Assembly: GCA_029063085.1 (NCBI GenBank)
Contig: JAIDOW010000030.1
Span: forward strand, 1-45,882
Length of the DNA stretch: 45,882 nt
Direction of reading: 5' to 3'
DNA from: Lachnospiraceae bacterium
GTDB lineage: Bacteria; Bacillota; Clostridia; Lachnospirales; Lachnospiraceae
Positions 25,285-33,517 of the stretch are shown piece by piece (positions within the stretch are counted from its first letter, which is position 1; each line of letters starts with the position of its first letter). The translations under genes and the position numbers were made by a program. A model generated the notes under the pieces. The model searched no databases and had not been told where the DNA came from. It saw only the letters and a list, made by a program, of their open reading frames with translations.

Positions 25285-26112
25285 TTAGAAACTGTGTCCA
25301 CCGCCCCCTCCGCTGCTGCCACCGCCACCGCCGCCTCCACTGCTGCCACCCGAACTGCCGGAGCTTTGTGGAGAATAGGTTCTGGTCTCATGGGTAAAAT
25401 CTGCATTAAAATTTTCCAGCTTCTGTACAACAAATATCCCCTGCATCAGCTCATGATCAGAAGGCTTCTTCTGTCTGGATGTTATCTGTGCCACAAAATA
25501 ATTGATCAGTAATGCCAGAATAACAGCCAGGAGCAGATTACTGATATATTTCATCGGCTGGGCAATTCTGCGTCCCTGCAATAATTGTAGTTCCTGTTCA
25601 AATACTTTTGATGCACAGGTATAATAATCGCTGTCTGATGCATATGTATACACATTGTCGGTTATCGTATTGGCATATCCTTTAGTAATCGTCTTATAGA
25701 CTTTACCATCGCTGAATATATATATCATACGGTTATCCATATCAATCAAAAACAGGGTACCGCTTGCACTCCCATATCGATTATGGTACATATACTCTGC
25801 ATAAGAAGCTGCTGAACTTGTGTTGTCATCGGTACTATGAAAGACCACATTCCCATATTCAGTGATACCTTTCATCTGCTCAAGCAGATTATTTCCTTCT
25901 TCACCCGTTAATAAATTGGCATTATCCTCAACCACTGCTTCAAAACCGGTATCAGGATTTATGTAAGCTTCCAAGGTCATTGCCCTTGATACGATACTCA
26001 TCCCATACAGCATACAAACAGAACAAATCGCAAATAAAATGCCCCATATCCGCTTTTGCAGCCAATGACAAGAAACAGCAATTCTATCATACAGTATATT
26101 ACACTTACGCAC
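25285..26112 (-). CDS. TPM-domain membrane protein with glycine-rich tail
   Basis: A 275-residue protein. An N-terminal membrane helix (WGILFAICSVCMLYGMSIVS) precedes a TPM (YgcG-type) domain: VVEDNANLLTGEEGNNLLEQ and GTLFLIDMDNRMIYIFSDGK. A second membrane helix (LLLAVILALLINYFVA) is followed by a short cytoplasmic segment and a Gly/Ser tail ending in GGGGGHSF, typical of YgcG-like proteins. Start set at GTG 26112: GGAGG is eight bases upstream, and the start overlaps the stop of the zinc-ribbon gene by eight bases, so the two are coupled. TPM proteins occur in envelope stress and membrane repair contexts; the exact role is unknown. Confidence 0.8.
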   Translation of the reverse strand: MRKCNILYDRIAVSCHWLQKRIWGILFAICSVCMLYGMSIVSRAMTLEAYINPDTGFEAVVEDNANLLTGEEGNNLLEQMKGITEYGNVVFHSTDDNTSSAASYAEYMYHNRYGSASGTLFLIDMDNRMIYIFSDGKVYKTITKGYANTITDNVYTYASDSDYYTCASKVFEQELQLLQGRRIAQPMKYISNLLLAVILALLINYFVAQITSRQKKPSDHELMQGIFVVQKLENFNADFTHETRTYSPQSSGSSGGSSGGGGGGGSSGGGGGHSF

Positions 26113-27742
26113 GGTCATCACCTCCCCGATACTCAAACTGCGGAAGCGGTCTTGTAGCAAGAATATTATAACCTGATATCAGATCAAGCAGTGCAAAAAA
26201 TACTGCCACAAGGCACAAAATATTACTGATATAATAATAAATATCAGCTGTCGGTTTTATGAAAGCGACAACAGATGCTAATATCAAGGCTGACATCGTC
26301 CACACAGACCCGGGTATCCCTTTTTTGGCCGTGATATTCTTTACCTTAACCAGACTTTTAATACCAAAAATCAATGTAACCACCAGTGCAATCCATATAA
26401 ATATAACGCTGCCTCCGGAAACTCCAAAAATCTGCAATGCTGCATATAAAAATGAAATAATATTCCACACAACGATACCACCGATCACCCACATAGCCAC
26501 CGAAAACAGCTTCTTTTTCTTCTTTTTCTTTGGTATGTGTTGATTAGTCGTCACATAAGGTGCCATCCCATCTAAGGCAGCCGCCGCCTCTCTTTCTGCC
26601 TGTCTCTTCTTTCTTATGGCTTCCTGCACTCCTTTGTCTTCCTCATAACTTTCTTTTTGGGCAATCCGTTTCATTTCCCACTGATACAGTATTGTCACAA
26701 TCATAGCGATGACTGCCGTTATGCCAAGCGACACCACCGGCACCATTGTAAAAAACAGATTAAGTAATATAAATAAAGGAAGTGCAAGGATAAAAGAACC
26801 AAGCATGTACTTCTTAATATCCACCGGAAGGTCTGCTACAACTTTCCCTGTCTGTCCGTTTACCGTAGCATAGGCTACACGGTCTTGATTCCGGTAAGAC
26901 ATAAACCATACCGGAAACATGGCAACATTCGTTTCCTCGCACCGGGTATGGTATTGTTCTGAAGCATTTCCACTGCTTTCAATACTATACTTACTGACTT
27001 CCCTAGAACGCTTTAAATATAACTCTGTCTGTTCATTCGCTTCTTTCTCTGCATCCGGCTGATAGATTTCTTTACCTACATCTGGTATATCAGCATAAAA
27101 TCCACTTAAAATAGACGGAGTAAAGGATTTCATATTTTTTACGTCGAAAGGAGCAATCCGTTCACTGATGTTATCTGCAAAAGAAGATGATGCATCGTAA
27201 GACAGCCCTTTATAATGATTATCGATATCTCCTGTTAAAATATAATGCTCCTTGATAATATAATCACCGCGTCTATGCTCCTTCGTTCCCTTTAAATGCA
27301 AGGGACCTTTCTGGGTAAAATGATAGACCCAGTAAGGCATATAAATTCCCCGAAAGCTGTCAATTTTCTCCGGATGCTGCAATTCCTTAGGTGCAAAAAC
27401 TGCCCTTCTTACTCTTTTTATATATTCGGTCTTGCAATCTTCTTTCGTTTTCTGAAACGGTATGATAAAATCAGGCCGCTTTTCTTTTCTCAACCGACTG
27501 GTTAATATGGTCGATGCTCCGCAGAAACTGCAAAATCCGGCCGCTGTATTATCCGTACTGTATATCTCCCCGGCACATTGGGGACAAGTAAATACTGTCA
27601 CTTCGTAATTCGTACTCTCTTCGGCATCTTTATCCTTTGCAATCTCATATGGATCATATCCCGCATTACAATACCCACATGCCAGCTGCTGAGAAGAGAT
27701 ATCAAAGCGAAGATTCCCCCCACAGTTTGGACATTCATACAT
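26105..27742 (-). CDS. Zinc-ribbon membrane protein
   Basis: A 545-residue protein. Two zinc ribbons open it: CPNCGGNLRFD with LACGYCNAGY (residues 4-28), and CPQCAGEIYS with GFCSFCGAST (about 53-76). A cytoplasmic domain of about 220 residues follows, with IYMPYWVYHF and NVAMFPVWFMSYRNQDRVAY repeats of a small aromatic motif. The C-terminal part has about six membrane helices in two groups, split by a basic linker with a run of lysines (PKKKKKKK). The gene precedes and overlaps the TPM gene, so they likely form a membrane complex (inference). The promoter lies 25 bp upstream. I do not know a defined function for this architecture. Confidence 0.8.
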   Translation of the reverse strand: MYECPNCGGNLRFDISSQQLACGYCNAGYDPYEIAKDKDAEESTNYEVTVFTCPQCAGEIYSTDNTAAGFCSFCGASTILTSRLRKEKRPDFIIPFQKTKEDCKTEYIKRVRRAVFAPKELQHPEKIDSFRGIYMPYWVYHFTQKGPLHLKGTKEHRRGDYIIKEHYILTGDIDNHYKGLSYDASSSFADNISERIAPFDVKNMKSFTPSILSGFYADIPDVGKEIYQPDAEKEANEQTELYLKRSREVSKYSIESSGNASEQYHTRCEETNVAMFPVWFMSYRNQDRVAYATVNGQTGKVVADLPVDIKKYMLGSFILALPLFILLNLFFTMVPVVSLGITAVIAMIVTILYQWEMKRIAQKESYEEDKGVQEAIRKKRQAEREAAAALDGMAPYVTTNQHIPKKKKKKKLFSVAMWVIGGIVVWNIISFLYAALQIFGVSGGSVIFIWIALVVTLIFGIKSLVKVKNITAKKGIPGSVWTMSALILASVVAFIKPTADIYYYISNILCLVAVFFALLDLISGYNILATRPLPQFEYRGGDDRA

Positions 27743-27765
27743 ATCCTCTTCCTCCTCTGTTCATA

Positions 27766-27781
27766 GTATAATCTATTATAC
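27766..27781 (-). promoter_or_regulatory. Extended -10 promoter within a palindrome
   Basis: GTATAAT-CT-ATTATAC (27766-27781) is a perfect 7-2-7 palindrome. On the minus strand it contains TATAAT preceded by TGG (extended -10) for the zinc-ribbon gene. The palindrome could be a repressor site covering the -10. Confidence 0.5.
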
Positions 27782-27825
27782 CATTTGTTCCTTCTTAATG
27801 CCATACCATGATCGACAGATTATGA

Positions 27826-29529
27826 TTATTCAATTTTTAACAGCCCTCTGCACCTGTTCAGGGCTGCATATATTTCCTGTTTTCTCGGAATCACCATATT
27901 ACCGGAGATTCCCCCATCACAAAATGCCGCAAACTCATTCCTATTTATCTTATCTTCCATCCACTCCACTGCCTGTCCCAAAGATTTTGTTCCGTCAAAG
28001 CAATGCAGCTTCATATATTTGACAATCTGCACCAGTGCCGCCAGCTGCTCTGTATCTACAAGCTGCTCTACATAGCGCAGATCCACCACTTCCTTATTGA
28101 TAGAAATACTTTCTTTTCCCATAACCTTTGTCTTAATACGGTTTTCTTTGAGAAATGCCTGGTCCCTTTTTACGACACGGTCGGTTACCGGTATATTCGC
28201 TTTTTCTGCACAATCCTCTGCAATCGGGAATTTTTCTGCTTCTCTTTTGGCAAGCTCTGTAATTTCTATAGGTATATAACGATTCATCTGTAATACACAA
28301 TCAGCTTTATGGAAATAAGATCCTGAACTGCCCGCAACCAGAATTGTAGAAATGCCCGAATTTTCATATAATTCCTGCACTCTGTCAATAAATGGTATGA
28401 TCGGTTCCACATCTCTTTGCACTACCCTCTGCATTAATTCATCCCGGATCATAAAATTGGTAGCACTGGTATCTTCATCAATCAAAAATACTTTTGCTCC
28501 TGCCTCTATTGCTTCTACGGTATTTGCCGCCTGAGACGTACTCCCACTGGCATCCTCCGAATAAAATGCTACCGTATCCTTTCCGTTTGGCAGATTTCTG
28601 ATAAACATGGAGATATCCACCTTCTGAATATTTCTTCCGTCCTCTGCACGAAGCTTCATGGCAGTATCATCTGTAATTACATACTCCCTTCCATCTCCCG
28701 CAACATGATTATAGATTCCTAATTCCAATGCTTTTAACAGTGTAGATTTGCCATGGTAGCCTCCTCCCACAATCAGGGTAATTCCCTTTTTGATTCCCAT
28801 TCCTTTTATTGTACCGTAATGAGGAAGTTCTAATACAACCTCCATGGACTTAGGTGTTTTAAACGGAACAGCCTCTTTCATTGGCTTCTGCGATATTCCT
28901 GACTTTCTCGGAAGAATGGAACCGTCCGCCACAAATGCCGCCAGTCCAAGTTCCTGAAGCTGCTTTCTGATATAATGCTGATCCTCTGCTAAGTTGGCTA
29001 CTCCGATCAACCCTTCTTTCCGATATGCATGGGAAAACAACGTCTGCTTTATGCACACCGGAAGAAACTCAAATAAAATCTTCTCCAGCTCCCTTGCATT
29101 GATTGTTCTTCCGTTTGCCGGAAACCCAATTTCCATTCGCAGCGTGATGTCTCCATTTTCTGCATTGATCACACAGGCACTCCGATTCAAAATTTCCTGT
29201 CCCGGCTGACTTACACTGATCAGTCCGCTCTTTCCCGAACCCTTTGCCTTAAACGAATACTCCCGTACTTTTACCGCCATTCTTCTAAGCAGGTGATCCT
29301 GCAAAGCTATTTTCTTGCACTTTTCATCATATAGCAAGGTATCAAATCCCGCTCTCTTTCCGTCTACCAAAACACTGACTTTCGACGGTGCCGCGAATGG
29401 ATCTCCCTGCACATGGTCAATAGACAGTACATAATCGGTAAACCGGTACTTTCCCTTCGTATCCTTGTATGCCGGATATCCTTTATGGTCTATTCTTTTT
29501 AAACAATCTCTTAAATCCGTATCTCTCAT
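27826..29529 (-). CDS. COG3044-type ABC-class ATPase
   Basis: A 567-residue soluble protein of the predicted ABC-class ATPase family (COG3044). It shows a Walker A at GGGYHGKSTLLKALELGIY, a signature-like segment DASGSTSQAANTVEAIEAGA, and a Walker B FLIDEDTSATNFMIRDELMQ. The N-terminal 230 residues and a C-terminal helical domain are family-specific. There is no membrane segment. Biochemical function is unknown. ATG 29529 (GGAGAG upstream) begins MRDTDLRDCLKRIDHKGYPA, a start typical of the family; the open frame continues upstream over part of the DUF3006 gene but without RBS. It follows DUF3006 by 95 nt, so may be in the same operon. Confidence 0.85.
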   Translation of the reverse strand: MRDTDLRDCLKRIDHKGYPAYKDTKGKYRFTDYVLSIDHVQGDPFAAPSKVSVLVDGKRAGFDTLLYDEKCKKIALQDHLLRRMAVKVREYSFKAKGSGKSGLISVSQPGQEILNRSACVINAENGDITLRMEIGFPANGRTINARELEKILFEFLPVCIKQTLFSHAYRKEGLIGVANLAEDQHYIRKQLQELGLAAFVADGSILPRKSGISQKPMKEAVPFKTPKSMEVVLELPHYGTIKGMGIKKGITLIVGGGYHGKSTLLKALELGIYNHVAGDGREYVITDDTAMKLRAEDGRNIQKVDISMFIRNLPNGKDTVAFYSEDASGSTSQAANTVEAIEAGAKVFLIDEDTSATNFMIRDELMQRVVQRDVEPIIPFIDRVQELYENSGISTILVAGSSGSYFHKADCVLQMNRYIPIEITELAKREAEKFPIAEDCAEKANIPVTDRVVKRDQAFLKENRIKTKVMGKESISINKEVVDLRYVEQLVDTEQLAALVQIVKYMKLHCFDGTKSLGQAVEWMEDKINRNEFAAFCDGGISGNMVIPRKQEIYAALNRCRGLLKIE

Positions 29530-29624
29530 TTTTCTTTCTCTCCGTTTCCCACAGTCAATTTTATCATCCTTTACATAATCGTCTGATATGCGTACATTAA
29601 CAACACAGCCTTTCAACAATGGCA

Positions 29625-29795
29625 CTATGCCAAACGATATTGCAGCCACTCATAAATAATCCGGCCCCCCTCCTCAATATTTTCCGGAAGCAGTGCCCTT
29701 GCCACCAATTTACTGCCAAGTTCAGGATGTTCCTCCTGCGTCAAATGTGCATAATCCCCATCCAGACGTTCCACCACATATACTATCGTTTCCAT
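29625..29795 (-). CDS. DUF3006-like small protein
   Basis: A 56-residue protein with the DUF3006 pattern: a beta strand ending in VERLDGDYAHL and LLPENIEEGGRI. Such proteins are short beta-barrel-like domains, often next to metallo-hydrolases; none is here. ATG 29795 has AAGGTGAG upstream and lies seven bases after the previous gene's stop, so the two are coupled. A longer frame to 29864 would overlap the upstream gene. Confidence 0.65.
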   Translation of the reverse strand: METIVYVVERLDGDYAHLTQEEHPELGSKLVARALLPENIEEGGRIIYEWLQYRLA

Positions 29796-29802
29796 TATCT
29801 TC

Positions 29803-30003
29803 TCACCTTCCGTATTTTTTCTTAAATGCTTCGATATCCGCTTCATTTCTCGCCAGCTCTGCAAACTTCAGTTTTCCCGATACCGGGTCTCTGAAACCTA
29901 CCGTCATTTCACCTGTACAGATACTCTTATCTACCTCTATTGCAAAATCCCTACAGGATTCCGGAACAACCGGTATGTTTTTCTTTCTTTCAAATAAATG
30001 CAT
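29803..30003 (-). CDS. Hypothetical small protein
   Basis: A 66-residue basic-acidic soluble protein (MHLFERKKNIPVVPESCRDF start, FKKKYGR end) that I do not recognise. It has one cysteine pair (SCRDF, SICTG) with no zinc-site spacing. AAGGGG lies five bases before the ATG. It heads a minus-strand operon (this gene, DUF3006, perhaps the COG3044 ATPase) from the promoter at 30034-30062. Confidence 0.65.
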   Translation of the reverse strand: MHLFERKKNIPVVPESCRDFAIEVDKSICTGEMTVGFRDPVSGKLKFAELARNEADIEAFKKKYGR

Positions 30004-30033
30004 ATATACCCCTTCTTTTTTCTTTATTTTTTA

Positions 30034-30062
30034 ATCATACATGAACCACTGGCAAAAAACAA
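30034..30062 (-). promoter_or_regulatory. Promoter of the small-protein/COG3044 operon
   Basis: Minus strand TTGTTT (30062-30057), 17-bp spacer, TATGAT (30039-30034), 31 bp ahead of the first ATG. Just upstream two mutually exclusive 6-5-6 dyads overlap: AACCGG-CATTT-CCGGTT (30061-30077) and GGTTTC-GTTTT-GAAACC (30074-30090). Confidence 0.6.
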
Positions 30063-30120
30063 CCGGCATTTCCGGTTTCGTTTTGAAACCTATTATCATA
30101 TATTCGTTTGTCACTCCCTA

Positions 30121-30149
30121 TTGACAACTTTTATTGTCAATGTTATCAT
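30121..30149 (+). promoter_or_regulatory. Promoter of the XRE-DUF3169 operon
   Basis: TTGACA (30121-30126), 17-bp spacer, TATCAT (30144-30149). It is fully covered by the two operator dyads, see the next entry. Confidence 0.75.
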
Positions 30150-30173
30150 CCATATGACAAATAAAATTGTCAT
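30121..30173 (+). promoter_or_regulatory. Two identical-form operator dyads for the XRE regulator
   Basis: TTGACAA-N6-TTGTCAA (30121-30140) and ATGACAA-N6-TTGTCAT (30154-30173), both perfect 7-6-7 dyads, with centres 33 bp apart (about three helical turns). The first covers the -35, the second the transcription start. Extra half sites TTTGTCA occur at about 30107-30113 and 30187-30194. The neighbouring XRE protein is the likely binder (autoregulation). Confidence 0.75.
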
Positions 30174-30250
30174 TATGCCAATATTTTTTGTCATCTTTGA
30201 AAGACAGTTCCGAAAGTCACCAATACCTGCATAACAAAGGAGTTGATTTT

Positions 30251-30457
30251 ATGCCGCTTTACAACCGATTAAAAGAATACCGGGCACGAATCTCAGTCAA
30301 TCAGCAGGAAATGGGCACTCTGGTTGGAACCTCCAGACAGACTATCAGCCTGATTGAACGCGGTGACTACTCACCATCTGTTACCCTTGCCCTGAAAATT
30401 GCCAGGGTATTTGATGTTCCCGTTGAAGATATTTTTTATTATGAAGAAGGAGATTGA
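30251..30457 (+). CDS. XRE-family helix-turn-helix regulator
   Basis: A 68-residue Cro/CI-like DNA-binding protein with essentially only the five-helix HTH domain: QQEMGTLVGTSRQTISLIER is the HTH core, then GDYSPSVTLALKIARVFDVP and VEDIFYYEEGD. This short form is the usual partner of DUF3169 membrane proteins. ATG 30251 follows AAAGGAG at a good distance; the open frame starts earlier but lacks an RBS. The stop overlaps the ATG of the next gene (TGATG). Confidence 0.92.
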   Translation: MPLYNRLKEYRARISVNQQEMGTLVGTSRQTISLIERGDYSPSVTLALKIARVFDVPVEDIFYYEEGD

Positions 30458-31311
30458 TGATTATGAAAACCGAAAGTGAAAATACTAATATGAAAACTAA
30501 TAACCAATCAGATATGCTTGATAGTCCACAATACGAAAAAGCAACAAAAAAGAAATATGCGGTACGTTCAGTAATCTGTTTAGCTGCCGGAGGAATTGCC
30601 GGATTTTTATTTGCCTTTGGCAGTGCACACTTAAAAACTCTCTTGACAGTATTTACAAGGTATTCCCATATTTACTTCCCTGTATTGCAGATCTATTTAT
30701 TTCCATGGTTTTTGTTGGTCTTTACTTTAATCTGTACTATTATCAATGAAAAACTCTTGAAAAAAAGTAAATTACAAATCGCTTCCTGGGATGGGGAAAA
30801 TGATGATCACATTAATATTGCAGATACCTGCCTGAATAAGGTACTTTTGATTTCCGGCATTGAATCAGTTGGTACCCAGATTATTTTTGCTGTCATCACC
30901 TATCATCTGATGAAAAATCTCCAGGACAAATCCAGCACCAACGTTGTGATGATTTTCATAGCAATCGCTATTTACCTTGCCAGTATGGTGACCATAGTAC
31001 TACAGCAGAAACATGTGATTCAGCTGATAAAAAAATATTCACCCGAAAAGCGCGGAAGTATTTATGACAAGCATTTTCAAGATGTCTGGTTTGCCACCTG
31101 CGATGAAGGAGAACGCCATATCATTTACAAAGCCTGCTACAAAACCTACCAGTTTATGAACAGGGTTTTCTCGATCTGTCTGGCTGCTGCTACCATAATC
31201 GGTATGTTTGTATCCATCGGCATCCTCTGTGCCATCATCATCGGATTTCTCTGGCTAATTATGACTTGTTGTTACACAAGGGAATGCATACGGCTGGAAA
31301 ACGGGCGTTAG
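30457..31311 (+). CDS. DUF3169 family membrane protein
   Basis: A 284-residue membrane protein with about six helices: IAGFLFAFGS, IYFPVLQIYLFPWFLLVFTL, VLLISGIESVGTQIIFAVIT, VVMIFIAIAIYLASMVTIVL, and two more at the end (TIIGMFVSIGILCAIIIGFL). The arrangement and the adjoining XRE regulator match DUF3169. The middle cytoplasmic loop includes KYSPEKRGSIYDKHFQDVWF. The start is either ATG 30457 (overlapping the XRE stop) or ATG 30463. Function unknown; the pair probably forms a small regulated membrane module. Confidence 0.82.
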   Translation: MIMKTESENTNMKTNNQSDMLDSPQYEKATKKKYAVRSVICLAAGGIAGFLFAFGSAHLKTLLTVFTRYSHIYFPVLQIYLFPWFLLVFTLICTIINEKLLKKSKLQIASWDGENDDHINIADTCLNKVLLISGIESVGTQIIFAVITYHLMKNLQDKSSTNVVMIFIAIAIYLASMVTIVLQQKHVIQLIKKYSPEKRGSIYDKHFQDVWFATCDEGERHIIYKACYKTYQFMNRVFSICLAAATIIGMFVSIGILCAIIIGFLWLIMTCCYTRECIRLENGR

Positions 31312-31325
31312 TATATATCCTTAAT

Positions 31326-31376
31326 CCCCGCCATACATAATTGGAATATTTCACTTACTTTTCCCCAAAGGCGGGG
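31326..31376. other. GC-rich inverted repeat between convergent genes
   Basis: CCCCGCC (31326-31332) pairs with GGCGGGG (31370-31376) over a 37-base loop; a competing hairpin TTCCCC-AAAGGC-GGGGAA overlaps it. No T run follows on either strand, so it is a poor intrinsic terminator, though it lies where one is expected. Confidence 0.3.
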
Positions 31377-31429
31377 AATCAGCCCCTTGCATCATTTACA
31401 AAATAAGTGTACCGGTTCCCACATCTGCC

Positions 31430-33142
31430 TTATTGTACACTGGAAGAAACAGAAATCCTGCTATGCTCCTCCGGCAGATATTTCAGATACATATCTTCCG
31501 TAACAGATTCCGTAATATTGCTGCAATTCTCACCAATCTTTTCCATACTATGAAATATATTTGCAAAAATATTGGTAAACTCCGGCTTGCATTTTCCTTC
31601 TTTAATCCGTTTTTTATGATTCTTTCGTACATTTTTTTCAAGCTTTGCAATTCTCTTTAAATGCTGCTCTACATCCGGCACAGCCGCTTTATCTCCGTAC
31701 TTGATCAAATTCACGGATTCCAGAAACATAACTGTAATGATTTCAAAGCTTTCCTCAATTTCTGTCATTGCCTTTTTAGAAAATCTAAATTCTTTCCTGT
31801 CCTTTTCCTCCGCATTTTCCAAAAGTTCCTTCATACATCTGCCAATTCGTTCCAAATCCTCTACGATATACATAATCTCAGTCGTATGTGCGGCTTGTTC
31901 TTCATTCATATTTCCAGATGAAAATAATCCGATCAAATAATTATTAATATCTTCATGTATGTGAGACACTCTTTTTGCCATCTGTCCGGCCCGATTGATA
32001 TTTTCCTGACCTCCTTCCAGCATTGCCCTTTTGGTATCAGCTAAAAGCTCTCCCAACCGGTTTGCATAATTGATAATCTCTTCCGACACCAGATGCAGGG
32101 CAACCACCGGCTGATTCATTACATTTACATCCAAAAACTGTGCTCTTGCTTCCTCCTCTTCCCCTTCTCTTTTATCTGGCAGTATCCACATAACAATTTT
32201 TACCATCAGCCAGATTAGCGGAATCCAGATTATGGTATTAGTAACATTGAATACTGTATGTGCATTTGCAATCTGCCTTGAAATCACATCTACTTCTGCT
32301 CCCGCTGGTGAAATCCATATAACCAGCTTCGCAAACCACGAAATGATAAACATAAATAAAATAGAGCCGGTTATATTAAACACGCTATGGGCTGCTGCCG
32401 TACGCTTTGCATTTCTGGTCTGTCCAATACAGGCAAGCAGTGCCGTAATCGTCGTACCGATATTACTTCCCAGCAAAATCGGAATAGCACCAGGAAGACC
32501 TAATATAGAAGATACTCCGTCCGGTCCTGCCTGTGATGCAAAATTCTGTAATACTGCAATGACCGCCGAGGAACTCTGTACAATTACCGTTATCACCACA
32601 CCTAGCAGCAATCCTAAAACCGGTATATCCGCTACCTTACCAATCAAATCCAGAAATATCTGGCTGGAAGCCAGCGGTTTCATGGTATTTCCCATAATTT
32701 CTATTCCTATAAACAATATACCAAAGCCAAAAATAGTATTACCGATATATTTTACAACCTCCCTCTTTGCCACAAAGGCTGTCAGAAATCCAATAAATAC
32801 AATGGGATAAATATAGTCACTGATTTTAAATGCGATAATCTGTGCCGTAATCGTTGTACCGATATTGGCACCCATGATTATGGAGATTGCCTGTGGCAGG
32901 TTCATAAGTCCCGCACTGACAAAACCAATCACCATAACAGTTGTGGCACTGCTGCTTTGCAAAACCGCTGTAGTAAGTGCTCCTGCAAGTACACCCATCA
33001 CCGGATTTTTCGTCAACAGTCCTAAAATGTATTTCATACGTTCCCCTGCTGCCTTTTGCAGACCGTCACTCATCATTTCCATTCCAAATAGAAAAAGCGC
33101 CAAACCACCAAACAAACCAAATAATGTGTTCACTACATCCAT
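31430..33142 (-). CDS. Na+/phosphate cotransporter family protein with PhoU-like domain
   Basis: A 570-residue NptA/YjbB-type transporter. It has two Na/Pi cotransport repeats marked by QSSSATTVMVIGFVSAGLMN with GANIGTTITAQIIAF, and VIVQSSSAVIAVLQ with GSNIGTTITALLACIG. About eight to nine membrane helices reach residue 325. The C-terminal 230 residues are helical and PhoU-like (NRLGELLADTKRAMLEGGQE; MKELLENAEEKDRKEFRFSK), probably regulatory. Start chosen at ATG 33142, with GAGGT upstream; the GTG two codons earlier is too near. It is flanked by plus-strand genes on both sides, so it is a single-gene unit. Confidence 0.93.
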   Translation of the reverse strand: MDVVNTLFGLFGGLALFLFGMEMMSDGLQKAAGERMKYILGLLTKNPVMGVLAGALTTAVLQSSSATTVMVIGFVSAGLMNLPQAISIIMGANIGTTITAQIIAFKISDYIYPIVFIGFLTAFVAKREVVKYIGNTIFGFGILFIGIEIMGNTMKPLASSQIFLDLIGKVADIPVLGLLLGVVITVIVQSSSAVIAVLQNFASQAGPDGVSSILGLPGAIPILLGSNIGTTITALLACIGQTRNAKRTAAAHSVFNITGSILFMFIISWFAKLVIWISPAGAEVDVISRQIANAHTVFNVTNTIIWIPLIWLMVKIVMWILPDKREGEEEEARAQFLDVNVMNQPVVALHLVSEEIINYANRLGELLADTKRAMLEGGQENINRAGQMAKRVSHIHEDINNYLIGLFSSGNMNEEQAAHTTEIMYIVEDLERIGRCMKELLENAEEKDRKEFRFSKKAMTEIEESFEIITVMFLESVNLIKYGDKAAVPDVEQHLKRIAKLEKNVRKNHKKRIKEGKCKPEFTNIFANIFHSMEKIGENCSNITESVTEDMYLKYLPEEHSRISVSSSVQ

Positions 33143-33352
33143 CTTCACACCTCATACGCTTTCCTGTGCATTTCCTCTGCACACGTTCTTATCTATATAT
33201 TTCCCTTTTTTACCTGTTTAATGTAAAAGATTTCTGCTCTTTTTACTATCCTCACTTAGTAAAATCTGTGTTAAATCTGTGTAAATTTAATTACCTTAAA
33301 CTGTATTTCCTTTTCGGTCACTATCCTCTATTTTATGAATCCCACTAATAAA

Positions 33353-33386
33353 ATGCAGCTTAAACTACTCAGAATGTAGCTTAGAC
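33353..33386 (+). promoter_or_regulatory. 21-bp-period direct repeat, probable LytTR binding site
   Basis: ATGCAGCTTAAAC (33353-33365) and ATGTAGCTTAGAC (33374-33386) match at 11 of 13 positions and are 21 bp apart. LytTR proteins bind paired direct repeats with this spacing. It lies about 45-75 bp ahead of the likely start near 33430 (TATGAT at 33418-33423, poor -35), the position of an activator site, in the 375-bp gap before the CPBP-LytTR-DUF3021 genes. Confidence 0.6.
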
Positions 33387-33445
33387 AATTTTACTTTTCA
33401 TTTTTCTCCTTACTGTATATGATACAAAAAGAAACCGGACACCTG

Positions 33446-33481
33446 TAAAATACAAAACCTGAAGAAAACCCTTGTATTTTA
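33446..33481. repeat. AT-rich inverted repeat in the CPBP leader
   Basis: TAAAATACAA (33446-33455) and TTGTATTTTA (33472-33481) form a perfect 10-bp dyad with a 16-base loop, ending 36 bp before the CPBP start. It could be a leader hairpin or a second operator. Confidence 0.4.
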
Positions 33482-33517
33482 TAAATGCCCGAAAAAACAG
33501 AAATGGAGAAAACATAT

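Noticed and set aside
25285-25512. Plus-strand open frame over the TPM gene's end (Ser/Thr/Ala-rich)
   Set aside because: It is the complement of glycine-rich coding sequence on the minus strand and has low-complexity composition.
27831-27866. CAGCCCT/AGGGCTG hairpin at the COG3044 gene end as a terminator
   Set aside because: It lies within the coding sequence and no T run follows.
29530-29649. N-terminal extension of the COG3044 ATPase
   Set aside because: It overlaps the DUF3006 gene, has no RBS, and the family-like N-terminus begins at 29529.
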